Below are positions 17,324 to 26,173 of a stretch of DNA of 64,000 bases, piece after piece. Below the pieces are notes generated by a model. That model saw only the letters and a program-made list of their open reading frames with translations. It had not been told where the DNA came from and searched no databases. Both the position numbers and the translations under genes were made by a program. Where the stretch lies: contig JAFZPI010000044.1 of NCBI GenBank assembly GCA_017552615.1, positions 1 to 64,000 on the forward strand, read 5' to 3'. This DNA comes from Clostridia bacterium. GTDB lineage: Bacteria > Bacillota > Clostridia > Christensenellales > Aristaeellaceae. Position 1 is the first letter of the stretch. Every line of letters begins with the position of its first letter.

Positions 17324-19411
17324 TCAGATGCTGAAGAGCAGTTCGGCGTAGGTCGGGAACGGCCAGTCCTTATGGTCGATGATGGTTTCCAGCTCATCCG
17401 CGGCAGCACGGAGCGCGGCCATGGCCTGGAGGACCGTGTCCCGCATATAGGCGGCCCTGTCGTAGGCAGACTGTGCCCGCGGGATGTTCACGACCGCGCT
17501 GTTCAGGGTCTCAATACCATCGGAGAGACGGCTGGCCGCCAGGTTCACCCGCGCCAGGAGCTTTTCCTGCGGAAGGGTGGAGAAGACCGGCGCATAGTCT
17601 TTTACGCGCTTTGCGGACAATGCCAATTCGCCTTCACTGCGGAGCACCGCTGGCAGGATCTCCCGCCGGGCCATGGTCAGCATAGTTTCCGCCTCGATCG
17701 TGATGATCTTCGCATAGTGCTCGAGCTGGATTTCGTAGCGGGCATGAAGCTCCGCTTCGTTGAGGACTTTATGCCGCGCAAAGAGTTCGATGTTCTGCGG
17801 ACGGATCAGCGCGGGCAGGGCGTCGACCGTCGTGGGAAGTTCCAGAAGGCCCCTTGCCTTGGCCTCCTGCCGCCACTGGACAGAATAGCCGTTGCCGTTA
17901 AAGATGATACGCCGGTGCGCGCGGATCTCCCGCACGATCAGGTCATGAAGCGCGGCCTGGAAATCCTGTGCCTGCTCCAGCTCGTCCGCGAAACCCATCA
18001 GTGCGTCCGCGACCCCCGTGTTGATGACCGTGTTGCAGTCCGCCACGGAAGCGGACGCGCCCAAAGAGCGGAACTCGAACTTGTTCCCGGTAAAGGCAAA
18101 GGGCGAGGTACGGTTGCGGTCCGTATTGTCGCGCGGGAACTTCGGCAGGGTATGCACGCCGATCGCCATCTCCTGCTTTTCGTGGCCGGCATAGGCCGCG
18201 CCGCTTTCCAACGCGTCGAGGATATCGGTCAGTTCATCGCCGAGGAACATCGAAATGATCGCCGGCGGCGCTTCGAAGCCGCCGAGGCGGTGGTCGTTCC
18301 CGGCGCCGGACACGGAGACCCGCAGCAGGTCCTGGTGCTCGTCCACGGCTTTGATGACCGCCACCAGGAACAGCAGGAACTGCGCACTGTCGTAGGGGGA
18401 ATCCCCGGGCTCGAGCAGGTTGACGCCGGTATCGGTCGTCATGGACCAGTTGTTGTGCTTGCCGGAGCCATTGACCCCCGCGAAAGGCTTTTCCGCCAGG
18501 AGGCAGACCAGGCCGTGACGGTCCGCGACCTTCCGCATCATCTCCATCGTGAGCTGGTTATGGTCTGTGGACACATTGACGGGGGCGTAGATCGGGGCCA
18601 TCTCGTGCTGGGCCGGAGCGGCCTCGTTGTGCTCGGTCTTAGCCAGGATACCCAGTTTCCAGAGCTCCTGGTTCAGTTCCCGCATGAAGGCCAGCACCCG
18701 CGGCTTGATGGCACCGAAATAGTGGTCGTCCAGCTCCTGCCCCTTGGGCGGCCGGGCGCCGAAGAGCGTGCGGCCGGTGAAGATCAGGTCCTTGCGCTGC
18801 GCCCAGACTTTCTTGTCGATCAGGAAATACTCCTGCTCCGGGCCGACGGTGGCGATCACCCGCCGGGCGTCGCCGCCGAAGAGACGCAGCACGCGCACGG
18901 CCTGGCGGGACAGGGCTTCCATGGAACGGAGCAACGGCGTCTTCTTGTCAAGCGCCTCCCCGCCGTAGGAGCAGAACGCCGTCGGGATGCACAGCACGCC
19001 GTCCTTGATAAACGCATAGCTCGTCGGGTCCCATGCCGTGTAGCCGCGCGCCTCAAACGTGGAGCGCAGTCCGCCGGACGGGAACGAAGAGGCGTCCGGT
19101 TCTCCGCGGACCAGTTCCGACCCGGAGAAAGACTCGATCACACGTCCGCCGGACACCGGCGTGATGAAGGCGTCGTGTTTTTCCGCCGTGGTGCCGGACA
19201 GGGGTTGGAACCAATGGGTATAATGCGTTACGCCTTTGCTGATCGCCCATTCCTTCATGGCATGGGCAACCGCCCCCGCAATCGAGGGGTCCAGGTGTCG
19301 CCCGTCGTCGATCGTCTTGCGCAAGGCGCGATAAATGTCCTTCGGCAGATGCTGCTGCATCACCGCGTCATTGAACACGTTGCTGCCAAAGATGGCCTCC
19401 ATGTTCTCCAT
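17324..19411 (-). CDS. glnN: Glutamine synthetase type III
   Basis: 695 residues, the length of GSIII (much longer than the ~450 of type I). N-terminal FGSNVFNDAVMQQHLPKDIY, the ATP/glutamate site KAGPEQEYF-equivalent VGPEQEYFLIDK, HNEAAPAQHEMAPIY, NGSGKHNNWSM and the late SPFAFTGNKFEFR all match the type III family. Converts glutamate and ammonia to glutamine; cytoplasmic dodecamer. Own promoter overlapping the end of the upstream gene; AGGAGGAAC before ATG. Confidence 0.95.
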   Translation of the reverse strand: MENMEAIFGSNVFNDAVMQQHLPKDIYRALRKTIDDGRHLDPSIAGAVAHAMKEWAISKGVTHYTHWFQPLSGTTAEKHDAFITPVSGGRVIESFSGSELVRGEPDASSFPSGGLRSTFEARGYTAWDPTSYAFIKDGVLCIPTAFCSYGGEALDKKTPLLRSMEALSRQAVRVLRLFGGDARRVIATVGPEQEYFLIDKKVWAQRKDLIFTGRTLFGARPPKGQELDDHYFGAIKPRVLAFMRELNQELWKLGILAKTEHNEAAPAQHEMAPIYAPVNVSTDHNQLTMEMMRKVADRHGLVCLLAEKPFAGVNGSGKHNNWSMTTDTGVNLLEPGDSPYDSAQFLLFLVAVIKAVDEHQDLLRVSVSGAGNDHRLGGFEAPPAIISMFLGDELTDILDALESGAAYAGHEKQEMAIGVHTLPKFPRDNTDRNRTSPFAFTGNKFEFRSLGASASVADCNTVINTGVADALMGFADELEQAQDFQAALHDLIVREIRAHRRIIFNGNGYSVQWRQEAKARGLLELPTTVDALPALIRPQNIELFARHKVLNEAELHARYEIQLEHYAKIITIEAETMLTMARREILPAVLRSEGELALSAKRVKDYAPVFSTLPQEKLLARVNLAASRLSDGIETLNSAVVNIPRAQSAYDRAAYMRDTVLQAMAALRAAADELETIIDHKDWPFPTYAELLFSI

Positions 19412-19448
19412 AAGCGTTCCTCCTGTCGGAATGCGTGATACAAGGCGA

Positions 19449-19478
19449 ATTATAGGCCAGAGCGCACAAGGTTGTCAA
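19449..19478 (-). promoter_or_regulatory. Promoter of glnN
   Basis: Minus-strand TTGACA (19473-19478), 18 bp, TATAAT (19449-19454), lying across the last codons of the upstream alanyl-tRNA editing gene. Confidence 0.8.
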
Positions 19479-20640
19479 GCAAGTCCCGCATCATTCCGGG
19501 CTCGCCGCGCTCCAGGCGGCCCTGCGCCATCCCGTTACCGCCACCGCCGCACCCGCCAAAGGCCTCAAAGAGCTCGCAGAGCGCTTTGGACGCGCCAGGC
19601 GCGCCGCTTTCGGCGCAGAGGGCGAACTGCCAACCGCTTTCCACGGGCAGCAGCGCCAGTCCGAATTGCGCTCCCTCCGCCAACAGGGACGCCGCCCTGG
19701 GCAACCCCGCCCCTTCCAGTCCTGAAACAACAGCCACACGCACGAGTTGTTCCCGCTGGGCCTCCACTTCCCGCTTCAGGCCTTCCATCGCAAACTTCGT
19801 GAGTTCCTCACGCAGGCCGTCCCGTTCTTTTTGAAGGTGCAGTACCGCTTCCGCCAGTTCCCCCTGTTTCGCTGAAAGCGCGTGGGATACGGCGCGGTTT
19901 TCATCCAACAGTGCGTTTTCATACGCCAGCGCTCGCATCCCGCAAAGGATCGACAGGCGCATACCGCCTTTATAATGAATGGCGCCGATGATCTTGATCT
20001 GCCCCACCATCCCGGTGGATGCCACATGTGTCCCGCAGCAGGCGCAGGTATCCGCGCCATCGATTTGCACGATGCGAAGTCCGCCGTCAATTTCCTTTTT
20101 GCTGCGATAGGTGATGTCCTTCAGTTCCTCCACCGTAGGAAACCAGGCTTTGACCGGCACGTCCCGCCAGACGCATTCATTTGCCAGTCGTTCCACCCGG
20201 CGCAGATCGTCTTCCGTCAGCACTCCGCCCACGTCCACCGTCACCACGTCGCTGCCGATATGAAATCCGACGTTGTTATATCCATAAAGCGAATGAATGA
20301 TCCCGGAAAGAATATGCTCTCCCGTGTGTTGCTGGCTGTTGGAAAGGCGTCTTTCCGCGTCCACTTCGCCCTGTACTGTCTCGCCCACGGAAAGGGGATT
20401 ATCGATCGTATGGACGATGACACCGTTCCGATCATGTACATCCAGAACCTTTGTATTCCCTAATGTCCCGTGGTCCGCGCCCTGGCCGCCGCCTTCGGGG
20501 AAAAAGGCGGTATGGTCCAGCACAACTTCCCATGCGTTCTTTTTCTGCTCACATGACAGGACCGTAGCATGAAAAGAGAGACACGTCGGATATTCGTCAA
20601 AAAGCCGTTTGGTCGGGGGAAGGGTTTTATCGGAAGTCAT
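19450..20640 (-). CDS. Alanyl-tRNA editing protein, long AlaX type
   Basis: 396 residues. Editing domain homologous to AlaRS: zinc ligands in NSQQHTGEHILSGI and later CACCGTHVASTG; a coiled-coil stretch near 250-300; C-terminal DHHA1 domain ending in the glycine-rich GGCGGGGNGMAQGR. Such free-standing proteins hydrolyse Ser-tRNA(Ala) and Gly-tRNA(Ala). There is no aminoacylation domain. Start MTSDKTLPP chosen because AAGGAG lies 9 nt upstream; a longer frame begins seven codons earlier. Probably co-transcribed with nth, 26 bp apart. Confidence 0.9.
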   Translation of the reverse strand: MTSDKTLPPTKRLFDEYPTCLSFHATVLSCEQKKNAWEVVLDHTAFFPEGGGQGADHGTLGNTKVLDVHDRNGVIVHTIDNPLSVGETVQGEVDAERRLSNSQQHTGEHILSGIIHSLYGYNNVGFHIGSDVVTVDVGGVLTEDDLRRVERLANECVWRDVPVKAWFPTVEELKDITYRSKKEIDGGLRIVQIDGADTCACCGTHVASTGMVGQIKIIGAIHYKGGMRLSILCGMRALAYENALLDENRAVSHALSAKQGELAEAVLHLQKERDGLREELTKFAMEGLKREVEAQREQLVRVAVVSGLEGAGLPRAASLLAEGAQFGLALLPVESGWQFALCAESGAPGASKALCELFEAFGGCGGGGNGMAQGRLERGEPGMMRDLLDNLVRSGL

Positions 20641-20666
20641 GATGCTGCTCTCCTTCATCATTTTTC

Positions 20667-21305
20667 TCAGATCCGCTTCTCGCAGAGGTCATTCAGGCAG
20701 CAATGCTCGCAGTCCGGTTTGGTGCGCGCCGTGCACACCGCGCGGCCGTGCAGTACAAGTCGGTGGCAGAAGTCGTTGCTCTCCTCCGGTGGAATCAGCG
20801 GAAGCAAAGCTTTTTCAACCTTCGCGGGTTCCTTCTCATCTGTCAGGCCCATGCGGCGGGACAGGCGGATGCAGTGGGTGTCCGTGACAATAGCGGGTTT
20901 GCCGAAAACATCGCCCATGACCAGGTTGGCGGATTTCCGGCCGACGCCGGGGAGTTTCAGGAGTTCCTCCATGCTGTCCGGCACATGGCCACTGTATTCG
21001 TCGCGCAGCATCCGCATGCAGGCTACGATATCCCGTGCCTTGCTTTTCCCGAGCCCGCAGGGGCGCACGACCGCCTCCACCTCGTCCGGATCTGCATCCG
21101 CAAGCGCCAGGGCGTTGGGCCAACGTTCAAAGAGGATCGGCGTGATCTCGTTCACGCGGGCGTCGGTGCACTGGGCCGCCAGGCGCACGCTCACCAGCAG
21201 CTTCCAGGCTTCATCGTAATCGAGGGTACAGGTTGCCTCCGGGTATTCCGCTTTCAGCCGTTCTACGATCACCGCCGCCCTGGCCTTCAGTCCGCGTTTT
21301 GCCAT
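20667..21305 (-). CDS. nth: Endonuclease III
   Basis: 212 residues. Helix-hairpin-helix LLKLPGVGRKSANLVMGDVFG with catalytic Lys and the following VTDTHCIRLSRRMGL aspartate; iron-sulfur loop C-x7-C-x2-C-x5-C at the C terminus (one residue longer in the first gap than in E. coli Nth). Base-excision repair glycosylase/AP lyase for oxidised pyrimidines. Start at 21305 follows GGGAGAGGC; the open frame runs further upstream through the promoter and is not used. Confidence 0.93.
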   Translation of the reverse strand: MAKRGLKARAAVIVERLKAEYPEATCTLDYDEAWKLLVSVRLAAQCTDARVNEITPILFERWPNALALADADPDEVEAVVRPCGLGKSKARDIVACMRMLRDEYSGHVPDSMEELLKLPGVGRKSANLVMGDVFGKPAIVTDTHCIRLSRRMGLTDEKEPAKVEKALLPLIPPEESNDFCHRLVLHGRAVCTARTKPDCEHCCLNDLCEKRI

Positions 21306-21338
21306 GCCTCTCCCGCCTTTGTTTCTGTTCTCGCGTTC

Positions 21339-21367
21339 ATGATACCACATTGCGGGAGGAGGCGCAA
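21339..21367 (-). promoter_or_regulatory. Promoter of nth and the AlaX-like gene
   Basis: Minus-strand TTGCGC (21362-21367), 17 bp, TATCAT (21339-21344). Confidence 0.6.
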
Positions 21368-21422
21368 GAAAAATGGAAGAACATGGTTGATTTAACATTT
21401 TTAAGAGTACTATATTCATTCA

Positions 21423-21451
21423 TTGCAATTCAGCCCGATATCCGTTATACT
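21423..21451 (+). promoter_or_regulatory. Promoter of the DUF1538 gene
   Basis: TTGCAA (21423-21428), 17 bp, TATACT (21446-21451), 43 bp before the ATG. Confidence 0.75.
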
Positions 21452-21494
21452 GTTGATGTCAACCGTCTGAATCAAAGAGAAAGGGGTGGGCAGC

Positions 21495-23048
21495 ATGCGC
21501 GGTATCAGGGAATGGCTGGAGCGGATGCTGGCACGCAACCGGAATTGGCGTGCCCACAGTGCGCTCCGCGAGAAGTGGCGCGAGTCCGCCCGCAGCGTCC
21601 TGCCCATTGCCGGGTTGGTGCTTGTCCTCTGCTTTCTGACCGTCCCCCTGCCCGTGGACGCCCTCGCGGGGTTCGGCCTGGCTACGGCGCTGCTGATCGT
21701 CGGCATGGGGCTCTTCAACCAGGGGACGGACCTGGCCATGACCCCTATCGGTGAGGGTGTGGGCCAGTCGATCACCCGTTCCCGCAACGTGAAGCTCCTG
21801 CTGATCACCGGCTTTCTCGTGGGCCTGTTCGTGACCATCGCTGAGCCGGACCTCACCGTGCTGGCCAACCAGGTGGCGGCCATCCCCAACCTTGTCATGA
21901 TCGCCGCCGTGGCGCTCGGCGTCGGCATCTTCCTGGCCATCGCCCTGGCGCGCATCCTGTGGCGGGTCCCGCTGTGGGCGCTGCTCCTGGGCTCCTACGG
22001 GTTGATCTTCGGCCTGTCCTTCCTGGTCCCAAAGAGCTTTCTATCCGTGGCATTTGACGCCGGGGGCGTGACCACAGGTCCAATGACAGTGCCCTTCATT
22101 CTCGGCCTGGGCGCCGGCGTAGCCGCGAGCCGCGGCGACAAAGGCGCGGAGACTGACTCCTTCGGCCTGGTGGCACTTGCCAGCGTAGGGCCGATCCTGG
22201 CGGTCATGATCCTCAGCATCATTTACAACGCAGGGGACAGCGACGCCGCGGTCATTGCCCTGACCGAAGCTTCCACATCCACCCTTCTATTCCGGGCCTT
22301 CTACGCCGAAACTCCCGAGTACTGTCTCGAAGTGCTCAAGTCCCTGACCCCCGTCCTGCTCTTCTTCCTGTTTTTCCAGTTTTTCAGTCTGAAGTTGAAG
22401 GGTCAAGCTCTGAAGCGTATCGCAACAGGCCTCTTCTGCACCTACATCGGACTGGTGCTCTTCCTGCTCGGGGTCAACGTTGGCTTCATGCCGGTAGGCT
22501 CCTTCATCGGCGAGGCTTTCGGCGGATCGTCCGCGCGTTGGCTGCTGGTCCCGCTGGGCATGCTGATCGGCTGGTTTACCGTCAGCGCCGAACCGGCGGT
22601 GCAGGTCCTTAACACCCAGGTCTATGAGATGACCGCCGGCGCGATTCCCAAGAAAGCCCTCTCCCTTTCCCTCTCCATCGGCGTATCGATTTCCGTGGGG
22701 CTGAGCCTGCTGCGCGTGCTGCTGAGCATCCCGATCCTCTACGTGCTGATCCCGGGCTACGCACTGGCCCTTCTCTTGATGATCTTCAGTCCGCCGATCT
22801 TCACCGCCATCGCGTTCGATTCCGGCGGCGTAGCGTCCGGCCCCATGACAGCATCCTTCCTCCTGCCCCTGGCCATCGGTGCCTGCAAGGCTTCCGGCGG
22901 CAATGTGGTCTCCGATGCTTTCGGCGTGGTCGCCCTTGTTGCCATGACACCGCTGATCGCTATCCAGATTTTGGGCATCCTCTTCCGCCTGCGCCAGCGG
23001 CGTGCCGAACAGGCCAAGGCAATCGTAGAAGAGGTCATCGAGCTGTAA
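21495..23048 (+). CDS. DUF1538 family polytopic membrane protein
   Basis: 517 residues with about twelve hydrophobic segments. The protein is an internal duplication: FDAGGVTTGPMTVPFILGLG in the first half recurs as FDSGGVASGPMTASFLLPLA in the second, each followed by D-x-FG-[VL]-VAL. Such a repeated, probably inverted, helix bundle with Asp/Gly/Pro-containing breaks is the plan of secondary transporters or channels, but the substrate of DUF1538 is not established. AAGGGG 8 nt before the ATG fixes the start; the GTG three codons earlier is not spaced for it. The next gene, a PII-like regulator, starts 18 bp later. Confidence 0.85.
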   Translation: MRGIREWLERMLARNRNWRAHSALREKWRESARSVLPIAGLVLVLCFLTVPLPVDALAGFGLATALLIVGMGLFNQGTDLAMTPIGEGVGQSITRSRNVKLLLITGFLVGLFVTIAEPDLTVLANQVAAIPNLVMIAAVALGVGIFLAIALARILWRVPLWALLLGSYGLIFGLSFLVPKSFLSVAFDAGGVTTGPMTVPFILGLGAGVAASRGDKGAETDSFGLVALASVGPILAVMILSIIYNAGDSDAAVIALTEASTSTLLFRAFYAETPEYCLEVLKSLTPVLLFFLFFQFFSLKLKGQALKRIATGLFCTYIGLVLFLLGVNVGFMPVGSFIGEAFGGSSARWLLVPLGMLIGWFTVSAEPAVQVLNTQVYEMTAGAIPKKALSLSLSIGVSISVGLSLLRVLLSIPILYVLIPGYALALLLMIFSPPIFTAIAFDSGGVASGPMTASFLLPLAIGACKASGGNVVSDAFGVVALVAMTPLIAIQILGILFRLRQRRAEQAKAIVEEVIEL

Positions 23049-23066
23049 CTTCCTTTGGAGGTGCAC

Positions 23067-23759
23067 ATGAACAAGCTCTCCCTCTTTACCCTCATCGTGA
23101 CCCGGGAAGCCGGGGAACGCTGGCACGCCTTCCTGAACAAAGAAGGCCTGACCACGCTGTTTTCCTTCCCCTGCCTGGGTACCGCCGGACGCGGGCTGTT
23201 GGAAAAGCTCGGGCTGCAGTCCAATGACAAGACCCTTTTTCTGGCCGCCGCACCGCACAGAAAGGTCAAAAGCCTCCTGCGGGACTGCATCAGCGACATG
23301 GGCCTGAACATGGCCGGGACCGGCATCGCCATGGCCATCCCATTTGAATCGGCGGGCGGGCAGTCTTCTCTGAGCACGCTTCTGGGCGGACAGGAATTTG
23401 ATCCCAGTGAGGTGAATAAAATGGATTTCTCGGTCTATCCCTATTCCCTGGTTGTGGCCATCGCGGAAAAAGGCCATGTGGATGATGTCATGGAAGCTGC
23501 CCGGAGCGCCGGTGCGGGCGGAGGAACCGTGGTGCATGCCAAAGGCACGGCTGCGGAAGAAGCCAGGAAATTCATCGGCGTCTCCCTCGCCGCTGAAAAA
23601 GAAATGGTCCTGATTCTCCTGCGTCAGGAGACCCGCCGCGCTGTCATGCGCGCCATCATGGACCAGGCCGGTGTCCACACTCCCGCTCACACCATCCTCT
23701 TCAGCCTTCCGGTGGAGGATATCGCAGGACTGAAAAGCGTGATGCAGCAGGAAGCATAA
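23067..23759 (+). CDS. Tandem PII-like (GlnB-superfamily) protein
   Basis: 230 residues with two ferredoxin-like halves, residues ~1-112 and ~120-230. The second half carries the PII pattern ARSAGAGGGTVVHAKGT followed by beta strands ending in EKEMVLILL and AHTILFSLPVEDIAGL. In the first half the matching loop is degenerate (FPCLGTAGRG). PII proteins bind ATP/ADP and 2-oxoglutarate and control transporters such as AmtB; the pairing with a DUF1538 membrane protein suggests this protein gates that transporter (inference). The usual T-loop tyrosine is not evident. GGAGG precedes the ATG. Confidence 0.75.
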   Translation: MNKLSLFTLIVTREAGERWHAFLNKEGLTTLFSFPCLGTAGRGLLEKLGLQSNDKTLFLAAAPHRKVKSLLRDCISDMGLNMAGTGIAMAIPFESAGGQSSLSTLLGGQEFDPSEVNKMDFSVYPYSLVVAIAEKGHVDDVMEAARSAGAGGGTVVHAKGTAAEEARKFIGVSLAAEKEMVLILLRQETRRAVMRAIMDQAGVHTPAHTILFSLPVEDIAGLKSVMQQEA

Positions 23760-23783
23760 CTTTACACCAAACCCTCTTTTTCA

Positions 23784-23840
23784 TGCTCCCCAGTTCGCTA
23801 CGGAGCTGTCACCGTAAAGCGGTGACCGAGGGAGTAAAAC
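23784..23840. repeat. Repeat, CTCCCCAG...GCGGTGACCGAGGG type
   Basis: GCTCCCCAGTTCGCTACGGAG followed by CTGTCACCG-TAAAG-CGGTGAC hairpin and GAGGGAGTAAA. A second copy with about 80 percent identity is at 51310-51362. Confidence 0.75.
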
Positions 23841-23850
23841 AAACATAATG

Positions 23851-23889
23851 AAACAGGCATCAGCCGTTTTACCGCGCCGATGCCTGTTT
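23851..23889. terminator. Bidirectional terminator
   Basis: AAACAGGCATC (23851-23861) pairs with GATGCCTGTTT (23879-23889), between the convergent PII-like gene and the secreted-protein gene. Confidence 0.85.
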
Positions 23890-23909
23890 GATTGTCTTAC
23901 TGATTGGAA

Positions 23910-26003
23910 TTACTTTGCTGCCGGTGCCTTGAAAACGATACCCTCCGGGTACCATTCAAGGATATAATCCTCTTCCATCAGGATGCAGGCCACCTCACCG
24001 TCGGAGAGCAGAGGCCAGAGGTCGTAGAGCTCGTCCCACATCGGTGTCTCCGTGAGCAGCATGGCAACCGCCGTCAGGGCTTCTTCATCGCCTCCCGTGA
24101 CCGCGACGAAAGCTGTCATGGTCAGGCCGAAGACGAGCGGCGCGTTGTCCGGTTCGCCAAGGATCACGACAAAGGTCACCGGGTCTGTCTCGGCGTCCGT
24201 TTCCGTCCAGACCTGAATCAGGCAGCCTGCCACAAAGTACAGGTGATAGAAGCCGTCTTCCCCAGCGTCCTTTGCTTCATCGAGTTCCATCTCCGAGAGT
24301 CCGATGAACGGCAGCAGCGCCGCCATGTTTGCCTCAAACTCCGCCCGGGAAACGCTGCCGAACACGATGTCCTCCAGCAAGTCATCTTCACCGGGCTCGG
24401 GGATCGTTACCCGCATGGCCGGGACATTGTCCGGGACAATGCTGACCCAGGAATAGGCGAGCTGGGAATCCGGATGGTCCGTGTAGCCCGCAGTGGCCGA
24501 ACCACCATTCAGCTTCACGGTCACAGGGGTTTCATCCGCATAAAGGTCCGCGAGTTCTTCCTCCCCGCCGAACAGACTCCACGCGCACAGCCGCGCGAAA
24601 GCCATCATGTTCGGGCTGCTCCCGCCATCCAGCACGCGCACCTCGCAGATGTCATCGTCCAACTCCGGTCCGTTGGTATAGACCAGCGCCACGCCAATGG
24701 AGATGTCCGCCGGATAGATGACGCGCACCCAGCGGTCGCCGGAGTAATAGGCTTCACTGACACCAAGGCTTTCCGTCTGTACCCCCACCCCGAAGCGATC
24801 CGGGTCCAAGCCTTCGTTGAGGCCGGTGATCAAGTCGATAAAGGTGAGCGGAGACGTATTGGCCACAGGGGCTTTCGATTCATCCATGGGAAGGTCCGTG
24901 GCTGTCGTCGCATTTCCGAGGTCCGTTGCTGTTGCTGTCTTTTCTTCCGGCTGAACCATTTCCTGTGCCGTTTTACCGTTCAGGGCCATCGAAGCCAGAA
25001 ACGCTTCACCGGTTTCGCTGTCATCCGTCACGATCGACCAGAGGCCACCTTCACCGGCTATCACCCGGCAGCGCAGGAAATGACGGTCACCGTACGCATT
25101 TCCCATGGCCATCATGGACGTCTCGGCTTCAAAGTCCAGTTGTAAGGTGCCGTCGGGGAAGCGTGAGAGGACTGGGTTCAGAATTTCGTCTGCGTCAACG
25201 GTGGGCAAAAGCACTTTTTCGGCAACGGACTTCATGACCTCTTCATCTTCGCCTTTGATGGCGATGATGAGCGGCTGGTACTGCACATCCATCAGGCACC
25301 AGTCCAGCGAGAAGGCAGAGAGGCGCTCCATGCCGTCCTCCAGCGGGATCGCAGTCGGCGCGCAGGGGAAGGTCATGGTCAGACCGTGGACGTTTGCCTG
25401 GGTCCGCTCGCTGTGCGATTCGCGGTAAGCCTCAGCAGTCGCTTCGCGAAGGAAGACCATGCTGTCCAGAACCTTCTGCGCATGCGGGCAGTCCTCAAGA
25501 ATCAGCGATGTGGCCCAAGTGCCCTCCAAAGTTGCCTTTCCATAGTACTGTACATCGGGGGTATCCGGGTAGGTGAAAAAGAACTCCACCAGCACACTCC
25601 CGTTGTCAGGATCATAGGAAGCGGTATAGTCGTCGAGTTCCGCGCCATAGCTGACGGGTACCATCGCTGCGTAGCTCATCAGGGCGTTGAGCCTGACATT
25701 TTTCTCCGGCTGGTCCGGATAGTCAGCCTGAATCATTTCGATCATGCCGGCAATGTCTCCGCCGCGCAGCTGGAATTCCGCGTCATCATCGTAGCAGTGT
25801 CCGAAGAGCTGCCGGGAGTTGGTGAGATAGCCCGGGGTCTCCACGTCATAGAGCAGCACTGGTGTTCCGGGCAGTACAAACTTCACGTTGCCGGAAAGGC
25901 CCTGGAAGCACTGCATCAGGGTTTCCGTGGTGCCTCCGTCAGCCTGCGCCAGCAGGGGGCAGAGCATGGCTAAAGCGAGAATCAATGCAAACAGACGTTT
26001 CAT
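23910..26003 (-). CDS. Secreted protein of unknown function
   Basis: 697 residues. Signal peptide residues 1-20 (KRLFALILALAMLCPLLAQA, cleavage before DGG). The mature part is acidic and beta-strand rich, with no family I recognise; two halves (~25-300 and ~330-690) may be related distantly, and a Thr-rich linker (TATATDLGNATTATDL) separates them. No membrane anchor, sortase signal or lipobox, so it is released or held non-covalently. AAGGAGG precedes ATG. Divergent from the GH26 gene, each with its own promoter in the 170 bp between them. Confidence 0.7.
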   Translation of the reverse strand: MKRLFALILALAMLCPLLAQADGGTTETLMQCFQGLSGNVKFVLPGTPVLLYDVETPGYLTNSRQLFGHCYDDDAEFQLRGGDIAGMIEMIQADYPDQPEKNVRLNALMSYAAMVPVSYGAELDDYTASYDPDNGSVLVEFFFTYPDTPDVQYYGKATLEGTWATSLILEDCPHAQKVLDSMVFLREATAEAYRESHSERTQANVHGLTMTFPCAPTAIPLEDGMERLSAFSLDWCLMDVQYQPLIIAIKGEDEEVMKSVAEKVLLPTVDADEILNPVLSRFPDGTLQLDFEAETSMMAMGNAYGDRHFLRCRVIAGEGGLWSIVTDDSETGEAFLASMALNGKTAQEMVQPEEKTATATDLGNATTATDLPMDESKAPVANTSPLTFIDLITGLNEGLDPDRFGVGVQTESLGVSEAYYSGDRWVRVIYPADISIGVALVYTNGPELDDDICEVRVLDGGSSPNMMAFARLCAWSLFGGEEELADLYADETPVTVKLNGGSATAGYTDHPDSQLAYSWVSIVPDNVPAMRVTIPEPGEDDLLEDIVFGSVSRAEFEANMAALLPFIGLSEMELDEAKDAGEDGFYHLYFVAGCLIQVWTETDAETDPVTFVVILGEPDNAPLVFGLTMTAFVAVTGGDEEALTAVAMLLTETPMWDELYDLWPLLSDGEVACILMEEDYILEWYPEGIVFKAPAAK

Positions 26004-26054
26004 CTTGAAAACCTCCTTCAAAGGATTAGACGGTCTGTTCCGTTTCTGGTTCCC

Positions 26055-26083
26055 ATCATAACACATCTGAATCTATGTTACAA
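26055..26083 (-). promoter_or_regulatory. Promoter of the secreted-protein gene
   Basis: Minus-strand TTGTAA (26078-26083), 17 bp, TATGAT (26055-26060). Confidence 0.7.
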
Positions 26084-26108
26084 GGAATTGTTACATCTGC
26101 GACAAAAC

Positions 26109-26137
26109 TTGCAAACAGGTTCCCAATCCATTATAAT
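26109..26137 (+). promoter_or_regulatory. Promoter of the GH26 gene
   Basis: TTGCAA (26109-26114), 17 bp, TATAAT (26132-26137); only 25 bp separate it from the divergent -35 box. Confidence 0.8.
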
Positions 26138-26173
26138 GGGTTTACACAACAAACGGACAAAGGAGTATGCCTT

